Part shown: one piece after another, positions 1 through 8,204 of the stretch
How the letters are laid out: each line of letters starts with the position of its first letter
Numbering within the stretch: position 1 is the first letter of the stretch
Assembly (NCBI RefSeq): GCF_900638025.1
Contig: NZ_LR134481.1
Coordinates: 868,001 to 932,000 of the forward strand
Origin: Haemophilus parainfluenzae
GTDB lineage: Bacteria; Pseudomonadota; Gammaproteobacteria; Enterobacterales; Pasteurellaceae
Length of the DNA: 64,000 nucleotides
Direction: 5' to 3'
Notes under the pieces: generated by a model
Database searches by the model: none
What the model saw: only the letters and a program-made list of their open reading frames with translations
Told to the model about the DNA's origin: nothing
Made by a program: the position numbers and the translations under genes

Positions 1-79
1 CGCGTGATGTATCATTCGATAGGGCGATTAGCGTACTTTCACTCATTACATCTTCTAAATCTTGTGCCGTGATATACAT
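1..79 (-). CDS. Mu gp36-like head-completion protein (DUF1320), N-terminal part
   Basis: The minus strand from 79 reads MYITAQDLEDVMSES and stays open to the window edge. The start ATG overlaps the stop of the upstream gene as TAATG, a sign of translational coupling. The N-terminus resembles the MYIT-x-x-DL start of the DUF1320 family (gp36 of Mu), which follows the capsid gene in this phage group and is thought to act in head completion or head-tail joining. Only 26 codons are visible, so the assignment rests on position plus this short start. Confidence 0.6.
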   Translation of the reverse strand, partial: MYITAQDLEDVMSESTLIALSNDTSR

Positions 80-387
80 TACTTATCTTTACCTTTGCTT
101 GATTTTGTGGTTTCGCCCGCTTCTTCGCCTGGCTCTTCCGCAGACGTTTCAGCGGTTGCTTCTTCCGCATCACTTTCAACCTGTTCAGCTGCGGTATCAT
201 CGCTTGCGGTCTGCTCAGCTTGCTTGCGTTGCTCGCTGTTAGTTTCAGCCGGCTTAATGTAAATCGCGAGCTTGTCGGCTTCTTCTTCGGTCAGCTCAAT
301 AACATCGTTTTGCTCATATCGCTTGCCGTTGTGTAAGATTGCCATCGCCGCGGCGACTAAAAATGCCGTTTTTTGTTTATCTGACAT
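79..387 (-). CDS. Mu-like phage small protein after capsid (HI1506/DUF7210-like)
   Basis: A 102-residue protein. Residues 15-45 form a short beta-rich domain (ILHNGKRYEQNDVIELTEEEA) like the small capsid-linked domain found beside major capsid genes in FluMu-type phages. The rest, from about residue 50, is a very acidic, Glu/Ala/Thr-rich tail ending in Lys residues, probably disordered. A ribosome site AAGGGTG precedes the ATG. It sits between the capsid gene and the gp36-like gene. Exact role is unknown; a head decoration or accessory role is inferred from position. Confidence 0.6.
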   Translation of the reverse strand: MSDKQKTAFLVAAAMAILHNGKRYEQNDVIELTEEEADKLAIYIKPAETNSEQRKQAEQTASDDTAAEQVESDAEEATAETSAEEPGEEAGETTKSSKGKDK

Positions 388-432
388 AATTCACCCTTAA
401 AATAAGTTGAAATTAAACCGCACTTAAATCGC

Positions 433-449
433 GTTTAAATGCGGTTCAA
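433..449. repeat. Dispersed prophage motif TTTAAA-TGCGG-TTYAAA, copy 1
   Basis: TTTAAATGCGGTTCAAA lies in the gap between the capsid stop and the next gene. Near-identical copies lie at 7900-7916 and 16199-16215, always in a gene gap and just before a ribosome site. Meaning unknown. Confidence 0.5.
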
Positions 450-457
450 ATTGGGGG

Positions 458-1384
458 TTAAATACAACCTTTGATTAAGTAACCCGCAGATTTACCCACG
501 ATGTATGGTTTATTGATATCGGTCGTGCGAACGATTTCAACTTTGCCACCCACTTCTGGGTAAGTATCTACATATAAGCCTTTTTTGCGGCGTACGGTAT
601 AACCAAATGATGGTTCGTAGATGTTTTGTTTTTGCTCTTTTGATGGCGGCGCAACATAAGCCAACACAATGGCTTTCGACCAAATATCTTTCAACTCACC
701 GCTTTCTTCGTACACGGCTTCACCAACCACAACACGATCTACTTTGATTAATTTTGCAAAGTCTTCCGGCGTTAATACGGCAGTTGCCACGTATTTGATT
801 TTTTCCAACACTTTCGGGTGTTCGCTTAATACTTCCCATACATCACCAGAAATTGCGCACACGTTCGGTTTACGACCGGTCGAACGTTTAATTGCACGAA
901 TACCGGTTTTAATCACACCAATAGGGTCTGAATTAGGGTCGGTAAATTGAGACGTGCCGCTTAAGGTCACTTTGTTTGTGGTTTCGTAATTAGCTTCGTT
1001 TAAAGCTAAGTCCGCACAAGCTTTTTCACGACCAAGCACGATGACATCTTGTGTCACACCTGTCGCAAATTGGCGTAATGGATAAACATCTTCGGTTTCA
1101 TTCACTTCGCGAATGTCGATTGGGTATTCGATGTCGTTTTCTTCTAAAACAACGGTCAATGAGCCAATGTCTTCCGGCGTTAAGCGATTTGATGCTGCAC
1201 GAAGCTCACGTTTTGTGGTTTGTAAACGGAACGCTAAGCGACCGAATGTAGGGATTTTGCCACCTTCTTTTTTAGCTTCTGCGATAGGGAACAACACTTC
1301 GGAAATCATGTTGCCGTTGTAATAACCTTGCGCAAGTTCGGTTAATACCGGGTCAACCACGCGTTGTTTTGATAAATCAGTCAT
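458..1384 (-). CDS. Major capsid protein of Mu-like phage
   Basis: A 308-residue protein directly after the protease/scaffold gene, where Mu-family phages encode the major head subunit (gpT in Mu). The sequence does not look like Mu gpT as I remember it, but segments such as AISGDVWEVLSEHPKVLEKIK and the C-terminal EIVRTTDINKPYIVGKSAGYL resemble capsid proteins of other transposable phages. An HK97-type fold is expected but not shown. Ribosome site AAGGAGCAAATGC precedes the ATG; 11 bases separate it from the scaffold stop. No cleavage site is evident. Confidence 0.75.
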   Translation of the reverse strand: MTDLSKQRVVDPVLTELAQGYYNGNMISEVLFPIAEAKKEGGKIPTFGRLAFRLQTTKRELRAASNRLTPEDIGSLTVVLEENDIEYPIDIREVNETEDVYPLRQFATGVTQDVIVLGREKACADLALNEANYETTNKVTLSGTSQFTDPNSDPIGVIKTGIRAIKRSTGRKPNVCAISGDVWEVLSEHPKVLEKIKYVATAVLTPEDFAKLIKVDRVVVGEAVYEESGELKDIWSKAIVLAYVAPPSKEQKQNIYEPSFGYTVRRKKGLYVDTYPEVGGKVEIVRTTDINKPYIVGKSAGYLIKGCI

Positions 1385-1395
1385 GCATTTGCTCC

Positions 1396-1842
1396 TTATT
1401 GAGTGATTGCGTTAAATGCGGTTGTGTAGCCCACATTGTGTTCTTTCATATAAGCGCGGACTTTTTTGTCCATATCAATGGACTCAGCGCTTGTGCCTTC
1501 GGCGTATTCCACCGTGCCGTCTTCTGCGGTTGTGGCATTTTCTTTAGTAGCCACCTCGTTAAATTCAACGATAGCGGGCTGTGCTTCTAAAAACGCCTTG
1601 ATTTTTCCGTGTAGGCTTTCACCTTCACCGAATTCAACCACACCGCCAGCTGCAGTTGTTGAACCGAGATTTAATAAATCAATGGCCTGTTGTTTTGCCA
1701 CCGGGGCTAATTTGCCCGCTTTTACTAAACCCTCGGCAAAGTCGGCATTGTCAGCTTTGGCTTGGTTAAGTGCTGCTTCAGCTTTTTCGGCTTTCAACTG
1801 TTGGTTTTCTGCCTTGAGCTGTTCAATTTCTTCAGGGGTCAT
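1396..1842 (-). CDS. Internal in-frame scaffold protein (Mu gpZ equivalent)
   Basis: Inside the protease gene an ATG at 1842 is preceded by a perfect AAGGAG (1856-1851) with an 8-base spacer. Initiation here gives a 148-residue protein starting MTPEEIEQLKAENQQL, that is, exactly the coiled-coil scaffold without the protease. In Mu, gene Z lies in frame within gene I in the same way. The start and ribosome site are seen; use of the start is inferred. Confidence 0.7.
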   Translation of the reverse strand: MTPEEIEQLKAENQQLKAEKAEAALNQAKADNADFAEGLVKAGKLAPVAKQQAIDLLNLGSTTAAGGVVEFGEGESLHGKIKAFLEAQPAIVEFNEVATKENATTAEDGTVEYAEGTSAESIDMDKKVRAYMKEHNVGYTTAFNAITQ

Positions 1843-2499
1843 TTCAGGTTCTCCTTGTGGTTCTGAAGGTTGTTCTAAAGTGGGTTCGTTAAAACTAGGA
1901 ATAGGCGAGCCGACTTCCGCTTGATTGATACGTCTATATTCGTTTCGGATAGACTCTTCTTGCACGCTTAACACGAGATAGTCCGGGATGGCTTTATCGG
2001 CCTCTTCCTGGCCGTGCGTGCCAATAAACCAATCGCGCAAGCGACGCCAAAGGCTGGCTTCTGCCCAATCAGAAAAATCAACCACGCCTTGCTCGTCTTC
2101 AGCAAATTCCGGGTTGCGTAGGCCTTTTACGGCTGGCGGCATCGCGCCTAAAAATCCAACATGGCGCAAATATAAATTGCCAGGGCAAGGGTTGTTTGGG
2201 CTGTCAGCTAAATAAAATGATGATGAGACTTTTTTGAATCGCCCTTTATCTACCATTTCGGCAAATTCAGGATCTACCTGGTCGAATTCGGCTTTTAATA
2301 CATCGCCGTCTAATTCAAGGCGTTTTACCCAACCATACGCGGGTGCATTGTGTTTAGGGTGACCAATCACCGCTGGGGACTCATGAAAGTTTACGTTGTA
2401 GGCGTTAACCGCTTGTTGCAAATCTTCCGTGGTAATTTCCACTTCTAAGCCATTTGCATCGGTGCGTTTGCCCGCTTTGAAAATCTCAATTAATTGCAT
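1396..2499 (-). CDS. Mu gpI-type head maturation protease with C-terminal scaffold
   Basis: I chose the ATG at 2499 (MQLIEIFKAG), which has GAGG seven bases upstream; the frame is open a few codons further up but without a better site. The 367-residue product has the Mu protease signature in the first 110 residues: IGHPKHNAPAYGWV around residues 45-58 and VSSSFY around 91-96, with the Ser probably catalytic. From about residue 219 the protein becomes a coiled-coil, Glu/Lys/Ala-rich scaffold. The protease processes the scaffold during head assembly in Mu. An internal start for the scaffold alone is listed separately. Confidence 0.88.
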   Translation of the reverse strand: MQLIEIFKAGKRTDANGLEVEITTEDLQQAVNAYNVNFHESPAVIGHPKHNAPAYGWVKRLELDGDVLKAEFDQVDPEFAEMVDKGRFKKVSSSFYLADSPNNPCPGNLYLRHVGFLGAMPPAVKGLRNPEFAEDEQGVVDFSDWAEASLWRRLRDWFIGTHGQEEADKAIPDYLVLSVQEESIRNEYRRINQAEVGSPIPSFNEPTLEQPSEPQGEPEMTPEEIEQLKAENQQLKAEKAEAALNQAKADNADFAEGLVKAGKLAPVAKQQAIDLLNLGSTTAAGGVVEFGEGESLHGKIKAFLEAQPAIVEFNEVATKENATTAEDGTVEYAEGTSAESIDMDKKVRAYMKEHNVGYTTAFNAITQ

Positions 2500-2747
2500 A
2501 GGGTATCCTCGTTTGAATACCGCTAGCATAGAGAAAAAATGCGGACTTGAATTTTAAAGTGGTTGAAAGAATAAAAGAGGGATTTTTGACGCGGGATTAA
2601 AATGCACTTTATCTTTAAATTTAAAACGCTTTAAATGGCGTTCAAATCGCTTCAAATCGATTTAAATTTTTTTAGTCGATAAATTGCATTAATTTTAAAT
2701 AAAAGCTCTGTGGCGCGAATTTGTGGCGTTATTTTAATTTTTTGCTT

Positions 2748-3212
2748 TTACTTTAAATTTTTGTCAATTTGTCGTTGTAAAAGTGCGGTGGATTTCTTCA
2801 GAAGTTTTTGCCCGTCACTTTCGTTGATACCTAACCATGGGCGCGCTGGAATTTTAACTTTACGACCACGCCCGGCGTTTCCACCGAATTGATGTAGGCG
2901 CGCATATTTCGCGTCACTACCAAACTCAACATGGTCGTTGTCGTAATTATATGCGGTTCGGTCTGATAGGTAACCATCTTGGCGTAAAATCTTTGTGCTT
3001 TTACCGCGTTTCATTTTTAACGCTTTCGTGCGGGGCGATAAAGCTTGCCAGCGATTACCTTTTGGATCAATCTCTGCTTTAAAGCGGGCATCATGAATTT
3101 TTTTCAATGTTTCGCCCAGCAAACCATACAACTGACGTGGCTTTTCTAATTGATTTGCAATGCTTGTCAATTTCCGAATGGCTTGATTATCGTTAATGGT
3201 AATCTTTAACAT
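2748..3212 (-). CDS. Mu gpG-like virion morphogenesis protein
   Basis: A 154-residue basic protein matching the phage virion morphogenesis family (gpG of Mu, gpS of P2). Family traits seen: an N-terminal helix region, DPKGNRWQALSPRTK around residues 49-63, a central SDRTAYNYDNDHVEFGSDAKYARLHQFGG segment (about 82-110) and PARPWLGI (about 122-129). In Mu gpG acts in tail or head-tail completion. The ribosome site is weak (AAGAG). The 218-base stretch downstream (2530-2747) before the protease gene is AT-rich with TTTAAA repeats and no gene. Confidence 0.85.
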   Translation of the reverse strand: MLKITINDNQAIRKLTSIANQLEKPRQLYGLLGETLKKIHDARFKAEIDPKGNRWQALSPRTKALKMKRGKSTKILRQDGYLSDRTAYNYDNDHVEFGSDAKYARLHQFGGNAGRGRKVKIPARPWLGINESDGQKLLKKSTALLQRQIDKNLK

Positions 3213-3221
3213 AATTTTCTC

Positions 3222-3250
3222 TTGATAAAAATAATGCCTGGGCGTATAGT
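3222..3250 (+). promoter_or_regulatory. Strong sigma-70-type promoter facing the cloverleaf RNA
   Basis: TTGATA (3222-3227), a 17-base spacer, and TATAGT (3245-3250). Expected start is about 3257, the first base of the cloverleaf's core closing stem. It points opposite to the late operon. Confidence 0.6.
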
Positions 3251-3253
3251 GAA

Positions 3254-3335
3254 ATTGCGGTGGGGGTTTCCTACTGGAAAGGTTGCTTGGCGAAAGCCCG
3301 CATTATCCTGTTCGAATCAGGCGAGCCACCGCAAT
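3254..3335 (+). ncRNA. Candidate tRNA-like cloverleaf RNA in F-G gap
   Basis: A perfect 10-base inverted repeat, ATTGCGGTGG (3254-3263) with CCACCGCAAT (3326-3335), encloses three further hairpins in tRNA order. Arm 1 is TTTCC-TACT-GGAAA (3267-3280). Arm 2 is TGC/GCA plus GGC-GAAA-GCC (3284-3302), a GNRA tetraloop instead of an anticodon loop. Arm 3 is CCTG-TTCGAAT-CAGG (3307-3321), whose GTTCGAATC matches the universal T-arm loop of tRNAs. It is not a standard tRNA: no 7-base anticodon loop, three extra bases before the acceptor 3' strand, no encoded CCA. It exactly fills the space between the G start and F stop. No terminator follows, so a processed end is likely. Alternatively it is an mRNA element of the late transcript. 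Confidence 0.5.
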
Positions 3336-3337
3336 AA

Positions 3338-4594
3338 TTACAACTCTCCATATAGCACTTCAAAACGTCCTAACGCACTTAAATCTTCTAGCCGACTTGC
3401 TGTTCTAACCATGTTTAATTTGTGTGGTAGTTTCTTGCCGCTCAACGCGTCTTTTAGCTTAATTTCATAGTCCATTTTAACTGCCACTTTGCCTTGTTCG
3501 GTTTCATAGACGAATAACAGGGTCGGTTGTTTTTGTTGGCTGTCCAATAAAATCGCTTTCGGGTGGCGCAGTTTTTCCGGTAACTGTTCCCAAAATTCTA
3601 CCGGCAAGCTGATGCCTTTTGCTTGTTTGGTATCGCGTAATGCATGCAGCACATCTTCATCACGCACGGCGATTACCGCACTCTGCGGGGCTTTTTCTAA
3701 ATAGTCGAGTTTAGTTAATACCGGTTCAGGAATTGCCCCCACATACTTCATATTGCCACGTGCGACTTTTTGCTGGCTGACTGTATCAACCATTTCTTTC
3801 ATCGCGCCGTTTAATAACACCATGGCTTTTGGGTTCTTCAATACGTCATCAATTAACAGGCTCGCTAAATGCGGCTCCGCGTTTGTCATTTTTTGCAATA
3901 ACAGCTTGTCCACGTCCACATCGCGGGATTGGGTGAGGCGTTCAAAGTTATACGGCGCAAAACCCACATCATAACCTTTTGGCACACGCACCGTGCGAGG
4001 ATTACCGGAACGCACGCCCACCAGTTTTTCTTCCCATTCGATTTCAGGTGATTGGCTGACGGTTTTACCCATTTCGGCTAAATCGTCTTCATCATGCGCT
4101 GATACAGTGCAGTGGCAACCGTACGCTTTGATTGGGTAGTAATAGCGCCAAAACGGATCTGTGGCCGGTAGAATTGTGCCGTCTAACGCGATATGCTCCT
4201 CGCGTGGATATTCATTATCATGGTGGTGATATTCCCAATAAGGCAATACATCGACCAAATCCAAATGCTGTGCCAAGCGCCCACGGTTATATGCGCCATA
4301 AACGTTGGTGTCGTAAATAATCCGTGTGCGCCAGTTTCGCCCGCCGTTATATTGCCAGCCGGTATTTGCCACGATTTCATCAAAACGCTTGCGAAATCCC
4401 TCTAAGGTTTCACCATTTGCAATGGCATCGTCTACTGCTTCGCGAAATGCGGTCAACACTTCATTACGGTTTGCGCCGGCCACCATAAAAAAGTAGTCGT
4501 GTTCTTCACCCAGCACGTCTAAATAGCTATTAGTAGGCAAATTGAGTTTCTTCTCAAAATATTTGACCTGCTCTTCAAAAGTGAATTTACTCAT
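3338..4594 (-). CDS. Mu gpF-like minor head / head morphogenesis protein
   Basis: I use the ATG at 4594 (MSKFTFEEQVKYF), one base past the portal stop; in-frame ATGs at 4609 and 4633 would overlap the portal gene. The 418-residue product carries the Phage_Mu_F domain in roughly residues 55-180: a conserved Trp/His/Asp pattern ending in LDGTILPATDPFW and YGCHCTVSAHDEDDL, typical of SPP1 gp7/Mu F minor head proteins. These are few per virion and help procapsid assembly and DNA delivery. It lies between portal and G in standard Mu order. Confidence 0.88.
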   Translation of the reverse strand: MSKFTFEEQVKYFEKKLNLPTNSYLDVLGEEHDYFFMVAGANRNEVLTAFREAVDDAIANGETLEGFRKRFDEIVANTGWQYNGGRNWRTRIIYDTNVYGAYNRGRLAQHLDLVDVLPYWEYHHHDNEYPREEHIALDGTILPATDPFWRYYYPIKAYGCHCTVSAHDEDDLAEMGKTVSQSPEIEWEEKLVGVRSGNPRTVRVPKGYDVGFAPYNFERLTQSRDVDVDKLLLQKMTNAEPHLASLLIDDVLKNPKAMVLLNGAMKEMVDTVSQQKVARGNMKYVGAIPEPVLTKLDYLEKAPQSAVIAVRDEDVLHALRDTKQAKGISLPVEFWEQLPEKLRHPKAILLDSQQKQPTLLFVYETEQGKVAVKMDYEIKLKDALSGKKLPHKLNMVRTASRLEDLSALGRFEVLYGEL

Positions 4595-4595
4595 T

Positions 4596-6023
4596 TTATT
4601 TACGCTCATCTTCAACGGATTGACGGCCAGCAAAGTGTGCTGTTGTTGATGCCCACGCCATCACCTTGCCATATTCTGCAAAGCTCAACTCAGGGATCAA
4701 ACTGTCTAATTGGTTGCGAAAATCTTCCAGGCTTTCTGCTTGTGATAGCTTATCCTGGATGGTTTGCAGCCATTCTTCCACAAAGGGTTCACCTTCTACT
4801 TCTAGCTGCTCCCCAATGGTTTCCACGATAGTTTTAGGAATCGCCTCGGCGAAATCGGCCGTATTTTTGGCCGCACTTTTTTCAGGTGCGGAAACTACAA
4901 TATCGCCTTCTTCAAACCCATAGGTTCGCATGATGTATTGCTCGGTGAACTGGACGCCTAATCCCGCCAATAATCCGTCACGCTCGGCTTGTAATTTATC
5001 AATGCTTTCCTGTTCGTAAAGCTCAAATGTCGGCAGCGTGTCCACGTGGAAATTTAACTCACAAATCCAGGCTAATAATTGGTTAAATACGCCTTCAACC
5101 ATGCTGGCATCATCATCGCGAATATCGCGGGTCACTTCTAAGCCTGCCGTTGCACTTGCACGATTTGCTTCGGCTTCTGTGGTTTGATTTTGCCCCAATA
5201 ACGCGATGGCAATTTCTGATTTACAGTAGCGCAAGAAATCATCAAACACTTGTGATGAACCGCCTTTACTTCCACTTTCAAGCATATCAATAGAGCTGTC
5301 GTCCGGGATAGCCGCCACGGCTGTGCCGAGCATTTTTTCCATGCTATCTAACAACTCATCAATTTCATGGGCGTTAGCGTTTCGTGGGTATTTACCTACC
5401 AACCACGGCGAGCCGTATTTTTCAGCAAACTCTAGCCAAAACTTGAACCCGCCTTTCTTAAAAGTGGCCGCCCAAAAACACATCGCCAGGTCGGCGCGAC
5501 CGTATGGGTTCATGTAGTCGGCTTGTTGGGTGGCGAGTAAAAATTTCTTTTCCGGCACAATGCCGCCATTGCGGTTCTCTTTCGTGCGCAGCATTAAACG
5601 GTTTTCTTCATCAAATACAAACCACTCTTGTGGTTTTCCGACTATTTCAGTTGGGAGTAATAATCCGTTCTCACTTGCCCACATTACCTCAAGTACCTGG
5701 TAACCGAACAGGGTGGCGTCTAAAATTTGATTGATGATTTGACTTACCGGTAAACGGTCAAAAAGAGAGGCCAGGATTTCATCTGTTTTTTCATTCCCGG
5801 TTGGGGTAATGCGCCACTCTAAACCTTTAATAGCGGCTTTACGGCGGCGAACACAACCGCCCACATGGCTATCTGACAAAATTTCGCGATAGACTGAAAT
5901 GTCGCGCCCCATTTTCTTCAACACAGGATCAGGGTTTGGGAGATAGTGCATAAACGACCAAAAGTCGATAGCCTTCGCGCGGGTAGCGATGACGCCGATT
6001 AAATCTTGTTTTTTTGTTGTCAT
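4596..6023 (-). CDS. Portal protein (Mu gp29-like, DUF935)
   Basis: A 475-residue protein of the DUF935 portal family: MHYLPNPDPVLKKMGRDISVYREI near the N-terminus, RRRKAAIKGLEWRITP (about 59-74), LFGYQVLEVMW (about 104-114), and FGLEFAEKYGSPWLVG-like wing residues mid-protein. The dodecameric portal forms the DNA entry vertex of the head and docks the terminase. It starts two bases after the terminase stop, indicating coupled translation in the packaging block. Confidence 0.9.
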   Translation of the reverse strand: MTTKKQDLIGVIATRAKAIDFWSFMHYLPNPDPVLKKMGRDISVYREILSDSHVGGCVRRRKAAIKGLEWRITPTGNEKTDEILASLFDRLPVSQIINQILDATLFGYQVLEVMWASENGLLLPTEIVGKPQEWFVFDEENRLMLRTKENRNGGIVPEKKFLLATQQADYMNPYGRADLAMCFWAATFKKGGFKFWLEFAEKYGSPWLVGKYPRNANAHEIDELLDSMEKMLGTAVAAIPDDSSIDMLESGSKGGSSQVFDDFLRYCKSEIAIALLGQNQTTEAEANRASATAGLEVTRDIRDDDASMVEGVFNQLLAWICELNFHVDTLPTFELYEQESIDKLQAERDGLLAGLGVQFTEQYIMRTYGFEEGDIVVSAPEKSAAKNTADFAEAIPKTIVETIGEQLEVEGEPFVEEWLQTIQDKLSQAESLEDFRNQLDSLIPELSFAEYGKVMAWASTTAHFAGRQSVEDERK

Positions 6024-6025
6024 AA

Positions 6026-7330
6026 TTAATATCCTTGGGTCATTTTACGACTTGTTCGTTGTTTACGGCTGTATGCCTTGACCGGTTGCATAACCGCCTC
6101 TGTTGCGGCGGTTAAAGCTAAAAAGCATGCCCATGTTCGGTCGGCGTGACCGTTGCTGTCGCTTTCTGCGGTAAAGCGTGGCTGGCCATTGCTTCCTGTT
6201 ATTTTTTTGAGTTTGTGTAAATCTTCTCGCAAATCGCTATTGCCTTGCGGAATGCGAATTTTGCGGTCTTCAAAGGCTGTTTTACCAATCGTCGCCATTT
6301 TGAGTTTGGTGGATACGTTAAAGAGCGTGCCTTGAATACGTTTACCGTGTTCATACTGCGCATCTTCCACCATTTTTTCACCCATTCCGGTTTGGTCGAG
6401 ATTACCGCCCACAACGTGATATTGTTTCATCACTCGGTTGAGTTCTTCCAACTGCTCGCGCAATGGCACGCGTTTGAGTGTAATTAGCTCACGCGTCCAA
6501 TAAATATCGCCGACCAACTCCAACACCCAAATGACGGTTAAGTCGCCACGCGCGGCAATATCCATCCCCACAAAACACGAGCCACCTTGATAGAGTTCAG
6601 GCTTGCCTGCGTCGGGGTGTTCCACGCCGTCGATAAGGTCGTAAGAAAGCCATGCACTTGCTTCGTCTAACCACTTGAGTTCGAACTCTTGCGCCCACGC
6701 GTCTTCATCATTTAAACCGCGACGGAGTTGGTCAATATCACGTGGTAAGCCGTCCGCTACCGCTTGATAAATATCAACGGTATGGCGTGACCATTCAGTG
6801 TTGTCTAGGTCAGTCATCAATTCATAAAATTTATTACCCTTGCCATTAGGTGTTGATACCACGCGCAACTTCCAACCGGCAGAAATAACTGGGAACAACG
6901 CTTTCCAAATCTCTCGGCTATCCGCATGGAAAGCAAACTCATCTAGGAATACATTCGCTGAGAAACCACGTGCTGTATCTGGGTTGGCTGGAAGTGCGGT
7001 AATTTTTGAGCCGCCTGGGAAAACAACTTCGAGTGCGTTGATTGTTGAATTGAACGGCACTTCTAATACTTCACAAACCATGCCTAATGCTTCAAGGTGG
7101 CGTTTTACCCCCTCGTTCATCGCTTCTTTTGCCTGACGTTCCCCGCGAGATAAGATCACCCAGCGCGTGCGTTCACCCTTGGCTTCAGCCTCCAAACAAT
7201 CCATCACAATTTCAAAGGTGGTCGTAAATGTTTTCCCCGTCTGACGAGCAAACATAGCCACCTTGAACCGGCTCTTATCATTTAGCCAGTTTTTTTGATA
7301 GTTATAGAGAACGGTTTTATTCGATGCCAT
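6026..7330 (-). CDS. Terminase large subunit (Mu gp28-like)
   Basis: A 434-residue packaging motor and nuclease. Walker A ARQTGKTF is at residues 28-35 and Walker B NVFLDEFAF around 126-134 with D130/E131. The RNase H-like nuclease domain begins near residue 250 with CFVGMDIAARGDLT. It cuts and pumps phage DNA into heads through the portal. The length is a little shorter than the 500-550 residues common in the family, mainly at the C-terminus. The gene overlaps the small-subunit gene by 14 bases. Confidence 0.93.
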   Translation of the reverse strand: MASNKTVLYNYQKNWLNDKSRFKVAMFARQTGKTFTTTFEIVMDCLEAEAKGERTRWVILSRGERQAKEAMNEGVKRHLEALGMVCEVLEVPFNSTINALEVVFPGGSKITALPANPDTARGFSANVFLDEFAFHADSREIWKALFPVISAGWKLRVVSTPNGKGNKFYELMTDLDNTEWSRHTVDIYQAVADGLPRDIDQLRRGLNDEDAWAQEFELKWLDEASAWLSYDLIDGVEHPDAGKPELYQGGSCFVGMDIAARGDLTVIWVLELVGDIYWTRELITLKRVPLREQLEELNRVMKQYHVVGGNLDQTGMGEKMVEDAQYEHGKRIQGTLFNVSTKLKMATIGKTAFEDRKIRIPQGNSDLREDLHKLKKITGSNGQPRFTAESDSNGHADRTWACFLALTAATEAVMQPVKAYSRKQRTSRKMTQGY

Positions 7331-7889
7331 AAACTGCTTTTACCATTTGTTGCACATCTTCAAGGCTCACACCTTGTTGTTTGCCTGCTTCTTCCACTGC
7401 TTCTGCCGCACGTTTAATCGTTTCTTGGCGAATCGCTTGTTCACGTTTGAAACTCAGGCTTTCCGCCTGTTCTAAGCGTTGCACCGCACTAGCTAAGAGC
7501 GCGAGAGATTTCGGATCTGCTGCTTGTCCGCTTTCACTCATACCGATTGAGGTCTCAAAAGCAAGATTCTTCACAATCTCCATCAACAGTTTGCCGATGT
7601 CACTGCTTGGCGCTTCGCCGAATTGTTTCGTCCAAATCTCCGCCACCTCACGCGCATTGCGGATTTTGCTTGCCATTTGTTCCATGCGGTTGGCATAGCG
7701 GTTTAAGCCTGTTTTACTTAATAGTGCGGACTCCGGCAAGCCACAGTCACGAATTAAATCGTTAATTTCTTCTAAAATTTGTGCTTGTGAGAACTGCTTA
7801 TCGCGCAACATCATGGCGAGTTGGGTTTTGATATTAGGTGGTAATAAATCCACCTTACTGGCGCGTCCGCGTGTGGTTTTATCCGTCAT
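7317..7889 (-). CDS. Terminase small-subunit-like protein (Mu gp27, DUF3486)
   Basis: A 190-residue DUF3486 protein: N-terminal GRASKVDLLPPNIKTQLAM, a helix-turn-helix-like region at about 30-70, then long Glu/Lys helices, and a C-terminal SLEDVQQMVKAVYGIE. In Mu-type phages it precedes the large terminase and is taken as the DNA-recognising small subunit. Ribosome site AAAGGAGG is strong. Confidence 0.82.
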   Translation of the reverse strand: MTDKTTRGRASKVDLLPPNIKTQLAMMLRDKQFSQAQILEEINDLIRDCGLPESALLSKTGLNRYANRMEQMASKIRNAREVAEIWTKQFGEAPSSDIGKLLMEIVKNLAFETSIGMSESGQAADPKSLALLASAVQRLEQAESLSFKREQAIRQETIKRAAEAVEEAGKQQGVSLEDVQQMVKAVYGIE

Positions 7890-7899
7890 TTAAACCTCC

Positions 7900-7916
7900 T
7901 TTAAATGCGGTTTAAA
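7900..7916. repeat. Dispersed prophage motif TTTAAATGCGGTTTAAA, copy 2
   Basis: Perfect copy, TTTAAA either side of TGCGG. It covers the stop codon of the winged-helix gene and abuts the ribosome site of the DUF3486 gene. Confidence 0.5.
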
Positions 7917-8202
7917 CTTTGGGTAAAGGTTTTTTCACACCTTCCACAACAGCTTCGCCGTTTGCCACGTCTAAGCCGCGTTGCGTAATTTTCGCAATCA
8001 TAAAGCCGTTACTAAGGCGTTCGATTTGCACTAAGCCTTGTTCTTCCAGCCAGTTCAAATGATTACGAACTAAATCGCGGCTGATGTTGTGACCATACAA
8101 CGCCAAGCAATCGTCAAGAATAGATTCATTGGCGTCATACCCAGCGTCCACAAGGGAGCGCAGAATTACTAAACGTTGGTCTTTAATAAAAATATCTCTC
8201 AT
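7912..8202 (-). CDS. Mu gp26-like winged-helix protein
   Basis: A 96-residue protein predicted to be a winged helix: helices at about 8-22 and 27-37, then ISRDLVRNHLNWLEEQGLVQIERLSNGFMIAKITQRGLDVANG, a recognition helix followed by a beta wing (about 40-84). In Mu-family phages a small winged-helix protein (gp26) sits just before the terminase genes. Role unproven; it may bind DNA during packaging or regulate late genes. Confidence 0.72.
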   Translation of the reverse strand: MRDIFIKDQRLVILRSLVDAGYDANESILDDCLALYGHNISRDLVRNHLNWLEEQGLVQIERLSNGFMIAKITQRGLDVANGEAVVEGVKKPLPKV

Positions 8203-8204
8203 CG

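Noticed and set aside
1466..1924. 152-codon plus-strand frame over the scaffold gene
   Set aside because: Antisense to a clear coiled-coil coding region, no ribosome site, low-complexity Ser/Ala product.
3254..3335. Calling the cloverleaf an ordinary tRNA
   Set aside because: The T-arm loop and closing stem fit, but there is no 7-base anticodon loop, the D-arm is atypical, three bases intrude before the acceptor 3' strand, and CCA is not encoded. Reported only as tRNA-like.
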